Origin: an uncultured Ruminococcus sp.
GTDB lineage: Bacteria > Bacillota > Clostridia > Oscillospirales > Ruminococcaceae
Direction of reading: 5' to 3'
Assembly: GCA_900543105.1 (NCBI GenBank)
Contig: UQQA01000050.1
Coordinates: forward strand, 1-15,534
DNA: 15,534 nt
In this document: positions 7,264 through 13,345 of the stretch, one piece after another
Position numbering within the stretch: position 1 is the stretch's first letter
How the letters are laid out: each line of letters starts with the position of its first letter
The notes under the pieces: model-generated
Database searches by the model: none
What the model saw: only the letters and a program-made list of their open reading frames with translations
What the model was told of the DNA's origin: nothing
Position numbers and translations under genes: made by a program

Positions 7264-8220
7264 ATGACAGGATTCAAAGGCTATAAAAAAGGTGTTGACT
7301 TTGGCGGCTGGCTTTCGCAGTGCGTTCACACCAAGGAACATTATGATACATTTATCTCTGAAGAAGATGTAAAAACGGCTGCATCGTGGGGCATAGATCA
7401 CATCCGTCTTCCTATCGACTATAACCTCCTTGAAGATGAAAACGGTTCTCCCACCGATAACGGTTTTGGTTACATTGACAATGCAGTAAAGTGGTGCAAG
7501 GCGGCAGGACTTAATATTATCCTTGATCTTCACAAGACGGCAGGCTATTCCTTCGACAAGGGTGAGGGCGAGTTCGGTTTCTTCGACAGCGAGCCGCTTC
7601 AGGAACGCTTTATGAAGCTTTGGGACAGAATTGCGGAGCGTTATGCTGTAAGTGACGGAACTATCGCATTTGAACTTCTCAACGAAGTCACCGACCAAAG
7701 CTTCAGCGAAAAATGGAACAGGCTTATCCGCAGCACTATTGAGAGAATACGCAAAATTGCTCCGGACACCTACATTCTTGTCGGCGGTTACTGGAACAAC
7801 AGTCCCGATGCTGTTCCCGACCTTGACGCTCCTTATGATGACAAGGTGATCTACAATTTTCATTGCTATGATCCGCTCAAATTCACGCATCAGGGCGCAT
7901 ACTGGGTGGACGGTATGGACACCTCGTTCAGAATGAATATTGAGGACAGCGAGCCTGCGATAACTCCCGAATATTTTATCGGAAGATTCAGTCGTGCTTA
8001 CGAGGCTGCAAAGGCTAACGGAACGATCCTTTACTGCGGAGAATACGGAGTTATTGACCTTGCCTCGCCCGAGGACACGGTAAAATGGTTCAAGGCTATA
8101 CACGAAGCATTCGAGCAGCTTGGCATCGGCCGTGCGGCTTGGAACTACAAGAAAATGGATTTCGGTATTTCCGATGCAAGGCTTGACGGTGTGAGAGACG
8201 AGCTTATCAAATATTTATAA
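7264..8220 (+). CDS. cytoplasmic GH5 beta-glucanase, CelC-like
   Basis: A 318-residue glycoside hydrolase family 5 enzyme without signal peptide, linker or dockerin, so intracellular. The catalytic residues are visible: AFELLNE with acid/base E141 and LYCGEYG with nucleophile E260; NFHCYDP carries the conserved His (H200). The start GGWLSQ..KEHYDTFI, the HIRLPIDY and LDLHK segments and the late AAWNYKKMDFGI closely recall, from memory, Clostridium thermocellum CelC, a similar-sized non-cellulosomal GH5 enzyme encoded together with lichenase LicA. Likely job: cleave imported beta-glucan oligosaccharides (mixed-linkage, possibly beta-1,3). AAAGGAAAGG precedes the ATG by 6 bases; the gene is the second of an operon with the binding protein and is closed by a strong terminator. 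Confidence 0.93.
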   Translation: MTGFKGYKKGVDFGGWLSQCVHTKEHYDTFISEEDVKTAASWGIDHIRLPIDYNLLEDENGSPTDNGFGYIDNAVKWCKAAGLNIILDLHKTAGYSFDKGEGEFGFFDSEPLQERFMKLWDRIAERYAVSDGTIAFELLNEVTDQSFSEKWNRLIRSTIERIRKIAPDTYILVGGYWNNSPDAVPDLDAPYDDKVIYNFHCYDPLKFTHQGAYWVDGMDTSFRMNIEDSEPAITPEYFIGRFSRAYEAAKANGTILYCGEYGVIDLASPEDTVKWFKAIHEAFEQLGIGRAAWNYKKMDFGISDARLDGVRDELIKYL

Positions 8221-8237
8221 TATATACAAACATAAAC

Positions 8238-8280
8238 CGCCCTGCAAACGGCTTTGATACATCGTTTGCAGGGCGATTTT
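8238..8280 (+). terminator. strong rho-independent terminator after the GH5 gene
   Basis: A perfect 13-bp stem, CGCCCTGCAAACG (8238-8250) with CGTTTGCAGGGCG (8263-8275), a 12-base loop and the tail ATTTTATATTTTAT, 17 bases after the stop. It separates the glucan operon from the downstream four-gene system. Confidence 0.92.
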
Positions 8281-8287
8281 ATATTTT

Positions 8288-8306
8288 ATACTAAACACCA
8301 ATAAAA
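8288..8306. repeat. solo 19-bp end of the 63-164 hairpin repeat
   Basis: ATACTAAACACCAATAAAA is identical to the reverse complement of 146-164. Five bases later the MITE-like copy 2 begins, so this looks like the remaining end of an older element interrupted by, or lost next to, the newer insertion. After copy 2 only TAGTATT might belong to the other end. Confidence 0.55.
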
Positions 8307-8310
8307 CTAT

Positions 8311-8505
8311 AGGTCACCTCTAAAAACCATAGTGCCTCAGATGCGCAGTCAGATTTTTCGTCAGATTGTATAGAAATTTCGCAGTTATTGCAAAGCAAGA
8401 ATTTGCATACATGTCGTATGTCAAGAAATTTATGTGCAAGATGACGGAAAATCTGCAAGCAGATGAGGTGCTAAGGCTTTAGCCGGTGGTTTTTAGAGGC
8501 GACCT
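8311..8505. mobile_element. MITE-like element, copy 2 (inverted relative to copy 1)
   Basis: A 195-bp core with terminal repeats AGGTCACCTCTAAAAACCA (left) and the same with one change (right, GCGACC instead of GTGACC). Compared with the reverse complement of copy 1, I see one substitution in the right end and one central difference: 21 extra bases around 8384-8412. The rest matches base for base. The flanks are ACTAT and ATAGT, inverted rather than direct, so a target duplication cannot be assigned. It carries no ORF for a transposase. Confidence 0.85.
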
Positions 8506-8511
8506 ATAGTA

Positions 8512-8661
8512 TTGGGCGTGATAGTTCTGATGATCGCACTTGTTGTCTGTACTTTAAAATTTGGTCTGTGGGAGGTTTTCAAGACTTTACTGAAATCCGC
8601 CGTGATAGTGTTCATAGTGTATTGGATAGGCAAGGCGATCTCGTCCGCATCAAAAAAATAA
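8512..8661 (+). pseudogene. small two-helix membrane protein, probably 5'-truncated
   Basis: The frame from the end of the MITE-like copy to TAA 8659-8661 codes for two hydrophobic stretches, VLGVIVLMIALVVCTL and SAVIVFIVYWIGKAI, joined by a short amphipathic segment and ending SASKK. TTG 8512, GTG 8518 and ATG 8530 are in frame, but none has a good ribosome site except GAGG at 8496-8499, which belongs to the inserted element. The frame is closed by TAG inside the element (8494). This suggests the insertion removed the true start; a restored start on TTG is possible. It ends 21 bases before the 706-aa protein gene and may have been the first gene of that operon. Confidence 0.5.
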
Positions 8662-8682
8662 AATTTCAAAGGAGCTGTTATT

Positions 8683-10803
8683 ATGCCGCCGAGAGTAAAA
8701 TTCCCACTTGATATGGGCAATGGTGTTTTAGTAAGAAATATCGATGAACTGAAAGAAAATTTCAATGCGGAAAAAGTAACTGAATATTTTCTAAACGGAA
8801 AGCTGCTTGTCTGGCTCAACGACAGATATTACGATGAGGAGGCGGAGCAGGTCGAGGCTCTTTCTTCGGAGGCGGACAAGTCCCTGCTGTCTGAAAAGCT
8901 CTGCGGTATTTTCGGTATTGAAACGAAAGACAGTATCGATGTTGAAGCTTTGGAGCGCCGCCGTGAACGTCTTGAAAAGCTTCGTTCCGTAACAAGCGAT
9001 GATGCGATATTGAGCAATGTTGACTATGTTGCATTTTCGCAGGAGGAGCTGGGCGATCTTCTGGACGAGGACGCAGAGGTAATATATCTTTGCGGCGAGA
9101 AATTCCGTATTCCTTTCAGCGTTCACAATAAAAAGTACATAGGCATCAACACGCCTGTCGTTGATATTTCAACCAAGAGTGACAGGATCGATCTGAAAAA
9201 ATGCGGTATAGTTGTCGAAAATTGTGATTTTTCAGAGAAAACTCAGGCAAAGATGAAAACTGCCTGCGAGGGTGTTGTTGAGGTCGAGCGCGGAGATGTT
9301 GAAACCGATCACGATGATATCGATGAAATAATTTATGATACCGAAGATGAGGACTATGACGGGGAAGAAGCATTCAAGGCCGATAACCGTCCATACAAGG
9401 AGCTCAACAGCGAGAAGGTCACGGGGATAGTCATTCCCGAGGGTGTGACGAGGATCGGCGACTGTGCATTCAGAGGTTTCAGACATCTGAAAACGATAAA
9501 AATACCTGATAGCGTGACCTCGATCGGTTCCTGTGCGTTCGATTTTTGCGAGAGCCTTGAAGAGATAGTTATTCCTCAGAATGTTACGGTCATAGAGAGC
9601 GGTGCTTTCGGAGATTGCAGGAAGATAAAAAGCATCGTTGTTCCCGATAATGTTACGGAGATCGGTTGTGCTGCTTTTGACGGCTGTGCAAGTCTGGAAA
9701 GCGTGAATATTCCCAATGGAGTCACTGTGATCGAGGATAATGTTTTTTCAAAATGCGGCAAGTTAACAGAGATAAATATTCCCGACAGCATAACGGAGAT
9801 CGGAGAATCCGCATTTGAGGATTGCAGCAGCCTGGAGAGGGTCGATATTCCTTCGGGAGTGACTGTGATAAAGGATTCCGCTTTTTCGGGATGCAGCGGT
9901 TTATCGGAGATAAATTTTGAATATGGACTAACTGAGATAGGAAGCTGGGCATTTTATGAATGTGAAAGCTTGAAGTCGCTCGTGCTTCCCGACAGTGTTG
10001 TTAAAATAGAAATGTCGGCATTTGAAGACTGCGTGGGATTGGAGAGTGTAAAGCTGTCAAGCAAGCTTGAAGAAGTTGATCTTGGCTGGTTCGACGGCTG
10101 TTCAGAGCTTCACTCGATAGAGATACCAGATGGCATTAAGTCGGTAAGAGTGAGCAGTTTGGTCCCAATAACATCTCTGACGATACCCGAAAGTGTTCCG
10201 TATGATGAATTTTCATATCTCCCGTCAGATGATGACACGATAAGAGAATTGAATCTTCCACTCAGTTACAGACAGGATTTCTCGATTTTCGAAAAGGAAC
10301 TTCCGTCAGACTGCAAGCTCAATTATTATTCGGGTCAGACTGTTTTTACCGATAAAGAAAAGCGCAGCCGTCTGGCAAAATATTTGAAGAACAATTCTTA
10401 CAAGACGGGATTGAAAGTGTATACTTGGTACTACGGAAGTCAGATCTCGGGCGATGCCAAAAACAACATAAAGAGCAGGGTTCAGGGGTTGAACAAAACA
10501 GCGGACATCGTTGCGGCATACGATAAAAATTTAGCTTTGTTTGCGGGAGAGTGCAAAGGAAAAAGCGGTATCGTATTCACAACAGAGGGATTTGCCGTTT
10601 ATGATTCCTCTATGACGCTCAATGCATCAACACCGCTCATAAAATATGAAGACTTTGGATATATCTCCAGAGATGGTTCAAGATATACGGTTTGGTTAAC
10701 GGATATGGAAACAACATATTCACTCTATGAGGAAAGTACTCTCAATGAAGACGGCTTCGGTGAGCTTATAGAGAGCATAGTAAATATGGACTACTTAAAG
10801 TAA
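8683..10803 (+). CDS. multi-domain protein: novel N-terminal module, BspA-type LRRs, possible PH-like C-terminus
   Basis: A 706-residue protein without signal peptide or membrane helices, so cytosolic. Residues 1-191 form a module shared with the 703-residue protein at the operon end (about 73% identity by eye), with anchors KFPLDMGN, EKVTEYFLNGKLL, AFSQEELGDLLDED and VIYLCGEKFRIP. A very acidic linker (192-245) follows. Residues 246-475 are ten 23-residue BspA/LRR_5-type leucine-rich repeats of the pattern LxxIxIPdxVTxIGxxAFxxC, plus a degenerate part to about 540. The C-terminal 160 residues include KSGIVFTTEGFAVYDS (627-642) and IKYEDFGYISRDG, recalling a PH-like domain seen in many bacterial proteins; this is tentative. 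AAAGGAG is 8 bases before ATG. The stop overlaps the ribosome site of the AAA+ gene. BspA repeats usually mediate binding; a cytosolic one suggests a sensor or scaffold for the ATPase. Function unknown. Confidence 0.88.
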   Translation: MPPRVKFPLDMGNGVLVRNIDELKENFNAEKVTEYFLNGKLLVWLNDRYYDEEAEQVEALSSEADKSLLSEKLCGIFGIETKDSIDVEALERRRERLEKLRSVTSDDAILSNVDYVAFSQEELGDLLDEDAEVIYLCGEKFRIPFSVHNKKYIGINTPVVDISTKSDRIDLKKCGIVVENCDFSEKTQAKMKTACEGVVEVERGDVETDHDDIDEIIYDTEDEDYDGEEAFKADNRPYKELNSEKVTGIVIPEGVTRIGDCAFRGFRHLKTIKIPDSVTSIGSCAFDFCESLEEIVIPQNVTVIESGAFGDCRKIKSIVVPDNVTEIGCAAFDGCASLESVNIPNGVTVIEDNVFSKCGKLTEINIPDSITEIGESAFEDCSSLERVDIPSGVTVIKDSAFSGCSGLSEINFEYGLTEIGSWAFYECESLKSLVLPDSVVKIEMSAFEDCVGLESVKLSSKLEEVDLGWFDGCSELHSIEIPDGIKSVRVSSLVPITSLTIPESVPYDEFSYLPSDDDTIRELNLPLSYRQDFSIFEKELPSDCKLNYYSGQTVFTDKEKRSRLAKYLKNNSYKTGLKVYTWYYGSQISGDAKNNIKSRVQGLNKTADIVAAYDKNLALFAGECKGKSGIVFTTEGFAVYDSSMTLNASTPLIKYEDFGYISRDGSRYTVWLTDMETTYSLYEESTLNEDGFGELIESIVNMDYLK
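9418..10107 (+). repeat. ten 69-bp units encoding leucine-rich repeats
   Basis: Each unit encodes 23 residues, in frame without gaps. Alternate units are most alike: units 3, 5 and 7 carry VTVI(E/K) while 4, 6 and 8 carry (V/I/L)TEIG. This gives a 138-bp higher-order period, and units 5-6 align well with 7-8 at the DNA level too. Confidence 0.9.
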
Positions 10804-10818
10804 GGAGCTGTGATAAAA

Positions 10819-12306
10819 ATGAGTTTGGAAAGCAAGCTTATACAATACCGTGATGCGGGATATCCGATCATCTTTGTTGAAACCTATGAAGAAGAAAAGG
10901 TTGACAGATTTATTACCAAAATAGCGAAAACTGCACGCATTTCCGTCATTGAATGGAACGGGGCTGTCGGTGTATGCGATTTTGCGAAAAAAGTTCGCAA
11001 AGGCACAAAGAAGATGTCATTGTGCGAGGCACTTGAAATTTTACAGCTTGACGACCTTAACAGAAAGATGATCGTTATAAAGGATATGAACGATGAGCTT
11101 TCCGATCCGCAGACTATTGCGCAGCTAAAGCGGCTGGCGTTAAAGATAACCTCGGGGGTAGAATGTACAGTTGTAATGGTATCGCCCGTTCTGACGATAC
11201 CGAAAAGCCTTGAAAAGTTTATCACCGTCATTGAGCAGGAATACATTGACGACAGGGAGATAAGGCGCATAATCAATGATTTCACTGCCGAAAATGAGCT
11301 TCCTCCCGTTGCCCCCGACCTTATTGAGCAGCTTGCGGTAGCGTTAAAAGGACTGACCGAAATGGAGGTCAATCAGATACTTGCTTTGGCGGTTTCGACC
11401 AATGGTGATATCACCAAGAAAGACCTGCAGTTCATTTTTGAGCAGAAGCAGCAGATGATAATGAAATCGGGTATTCTTGAAATGATACCGCTCAAAGAGA
11501 AGATCGATGACATCGGCGGATTGGAAAATCTCAAGGAATGGCTCAAAAGGAAAAGCAAGGTTTTCAACAACATCAACAAGGCGGAAGAATTCGGCGTGAA
11601 TATGCCGAAAGGCTTGCTTATCGCAGGTGTTCCCGGCTGCGGAAAATCCTTGTCGGCAAAGGCGGCGGCGTCGCTGTTTGAGGTGCCATTGCTTCGTCTT
11701 GATATGGGCAGGCTCATGGGAAAATATGTGGGAGAATCCGAGAGCAATATGCGTCAGGCGATAAGGCTTGCCGAGGCTATTGCGCCGTGCGTACTTTGGA
11801 TAGATGAGCTTGAAAAGGCGTTTGCAGGCATCGGAAGTCAAAACGGAAACGAAGTCACTACCCGTCTTTTCGGCACATTCCTCACATGGATGCAGGAAAA
11901 GACAAGTCCTGCGTTCGTACTTGCAACGGCTAATGATATTACAAAAATGCCGCCGGAGCTTCTGCGAAAGGGACGTTTTGACGAGATATTCTTCGTTGAT
12001 CTCCCAAATCCTGCAGAGAGAAGAAAGATATTTGAAGTTCACATCAAAAAGCGCAGACCGAAGGATCTTGCGAACATAGACATTTCAAAGCTTGTAAATA
12101 TGACCGACGGATACAGCGGAGCGGATATTGAGGGCGTTGTCCGTGACGGGATAGAAAATGCTTTTTGCGACGGCGAAGATCATATCACCACGGAGTATAT
12201 TTCCGATGCTATAAAGAACACGACATCACTTTCGGAAATAATGAAAGATGATCTTGAAAAGATGAAGGACGAATACACAAAGCGTAAGCTGAAAAATGCC
12301 ACATAA
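10819..12306 (+). CDS. Ycf46-type AAA+ ATPase
   Basis: A 495-residue AAA+ protein. The N-terminal half (1-220) has the form of a degenerate AAA-like domain (YPIIFVETYEEEKVDRFI, VIEWNGAVGV) without a P-loop. The C-terminal half is an active ATPase: DDIGGLENLKEWLKRK, Walker A GVPGCGKS (270-277), GRLMGKYVGESESNMRQA, Walker B VLWIDE (325-330), sensor 1 N372 in LATAND, arginine fingers in RKGRFDE (R383, R386), and sensor 2 near GYSGADIEG. This order and wording match the Ycf46 family known from cyanobacteria and chloroplasts, which also has bacterial members; the substrate is not known. No protease domain or membrane segment is present, so it is not FtsH. GTG 10810 lies 2 bases from the AGGAG; ATG 10819 at 11 bases is preferred. 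It probably powers remodelling of the neighbouring proteins. Confidence 0.93.
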   Translation: MSLESKLIQYRDAGYPIIFVETYEEEKVDRFITKIAKTARISVIEWNGAVGVCDFAKKVRKGTKKMSLCEALEILQLDDLNRKMIVIKDMNDELSDPQTIAQLKRLALKITSGVECTVVMVSPVLTIPKSLEKFITVIEQEYIDDREIRRIINDFTAENELPPVAPDLIEQLAVALKGLTEMEVNQILALAVSTNGDITKKDLQFIFEQKQQMIMKSGILEMIPLKEKIDDIGGLENLKEWLKRKSKVFNNINKAEEFGVNMPKGLLIAGVPGCGKSLSAKAAASLFEVPLLRLDMGRLMGKYVGESESNMRQAIRLAEAIAPCVLWIDELEKAFAGIGSQNGNEVTTRLFGTFLTWMQEKTSPAFVLATANDITKMPPELLRKGRFDEIFFVDLPNPAERRKIFEVHIKKRRPKDLANIDISKLVNMTDGYSGADIEGVVRDGIENAFCDGEDHITTEYISDAIKNTTSLSEIMKDDLEKMKDEYTKRKLKNAT

Positions 12307-12318
12307 GGAGAGATTTAT

Positions 12319-13329
12319 ATGGAAAAAAATACACTCAGCGGAATAGTTTCCGATTTTGTGGGAGATTATTTCAGTGAAGAAAGAGACCCCGATAATATGC
12401 AGGACTGGCTCAGCGATGAGATGACGAAGCATCTGCCCGAGATGTCTTCGGACGAGGCGCAAAGCACGAGCGGAACTATCATTGCGACTGTAAAGAGGGT
12501 GAATGACTGCATTGCATCGGCTCAGAATGCGGCAAAGGAAAATGTGAGTGCGGAGGAATGGTTCAATACCGAATTCAATGAGCGCACTGATGGTCTGACC
12601 GTTGCCGAAAAGGGAAAGGTCCTCACGCAGATGTACAACGGTTTTTGCGGAGCAAATTCCGATGAGCTTATGCAGGAGATGCCCGATGATGCCTGGGACA
12701 ACTTCTCGCTTCTGCAAATGGCATCCGATGTTGTGAAAAAGGCGGGAGCAGTTGCTTTGCGTTCCGCTGTAACAAGTGTTGATGAGTCCATAGAGCGCAG
12801 CATGGAGGAGGGTACGGAGCTTGTTGGCGCAGATGTGATAGGCTCGGCAATAAACTCGGCTGCCGATATGGGTTTAAAATGCGCGGCGGCAGGTGCAACG
12901 AGGATCGCACAGAAAAAAGGCTGGCTTGAAACAGTTCTCCCCGAAGACACCTCCACCGAGGAGATAACCAGTATGGCTGTCGGTGCGGTTGAGGACATCA
13001 AGGTATGCTTCAAGGCTGCGACGGGAGAGATAACGGCTCTTGAAGCGGCAGATCAGGTACAAAGAAATGTTGTCGCGAGGGCTGTTGATTATGTTGCGGA
13101 TCATGCCGACAAGATAGGTAAGGCTATCGGAACATTTTTTAACCCGTTATTTGGCGGAGAAATAGGTGAAAAGATAGGCAAGGGAATAAAATATCTCTGC
13201 ACGACCGAGGTAAAGGATTTTATCAAGGTCGGTGTAAACAAAGTATGCACAGCGGCGAGAAATCTTTTTTCCGGAGCTGTCAACAAATTAAAAAACGGTG
13301 TAAAAGAATTCTTTTCACTTTTTTCATAA
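12319..13329 (+). CDS. helical protein of unknown function with glycine-rich C-terminus
   Basis: A 336-residue, Cys-poor, mostly alpha-helical protein that I cannot assign to a named family. The first 60 residues are acidic. Residues about 130-230 are Ala/Gly-rich helices (GSAINSAADMGLKCAAAGAT, then IAQKKGWLETVLP). Residues 266-291 have glycines at regular steps (IGKAIGTFF..GGEIGEKIGKGIK), an amphipathic, glycine-zipper-like pattern that could insert into or cross a membrane, followed by a basic, aromatic-rich tail (NLFSG..VKEFFSLFS). There is no signal peptide. From memory, uncharacterised Firmicutes proteins with a similar AAAGALK..EKG..LP..G start and glycine-zipper end exist; this is weak recall. 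AAGGAG precedes ATG by 8 bases, and the gene starts 12 bases after the ATPase stop. A membrane-active effector released or folded by the ATPase is one reading; a structural partner is another. Confidence 0.8.
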   Translation: MEKNTLSGIVSDFVGDYFSEERDPDNMQDWLSDEMTKHLPEMSSDEAQSTSGTIIATVKRVNDCIASAQNAAKENVSAEEWFNTEFNERTDGLTVAEKGKVLTQMYNGFCGANSDELMQEMPDDAWDNFSLLQMASDVVKKAGAVALRSAVTSVDESIERSMEEGTELVGADVIGSAINSAADMGLKCAAAGATRIAQKKGWLETVLPEDTSTEEITSMAVGAVEDIKVCFKAATGEITALEAADQVQRNVVARAVDYVADHADKIGKAIGTFFNPLFGGEIGEKIGKGIKYLCTTEVKDFIKVGVNKVCTAARNLFSGAVNKLKNGVKEFFSLFS

Positions 13330-13345
13330 TATGTGAGGTGTAGGT

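Noticed and set aside
7147..8103. A long minus-strand ORF of 318 codons opposite the GH5 gene
   Set aside because: It is the antisense shadow of a clear GH5 gene with visible catalytic motifs; its protein has no recognisable pattern and no ribosome site.
8311..8505. The hairpin-rich region considered as a riboswitch or small RNA gene
   Set aside because: The same sequence occurs inverted upstream of an unrelated gene with matching terminal repeats, which fits a mobile element better.
9418..10107. Regular 69-bp repeats considered as a CRISPR-like or satellite array
   Set aside because: There are no conserved repeats with unique spacers; the period is an in-frame 23-residue leucine-rich repeat.
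11344..12042. A minus-strand ORF of 232 codons opposite the AAA+ gene
   Set aside because: Covers the Walker motifs of the ATPase on the other strand; a shadow frame.
10819..12306. AAA+ protein considered as FtsH or a proteasome ATPase
   Set aside because: No membrane segment, no zinc protease motif, no coiled coil or HbYX end; the N-terminal half and the CVLWIDELEKAFAG block fit Ycf46 better.
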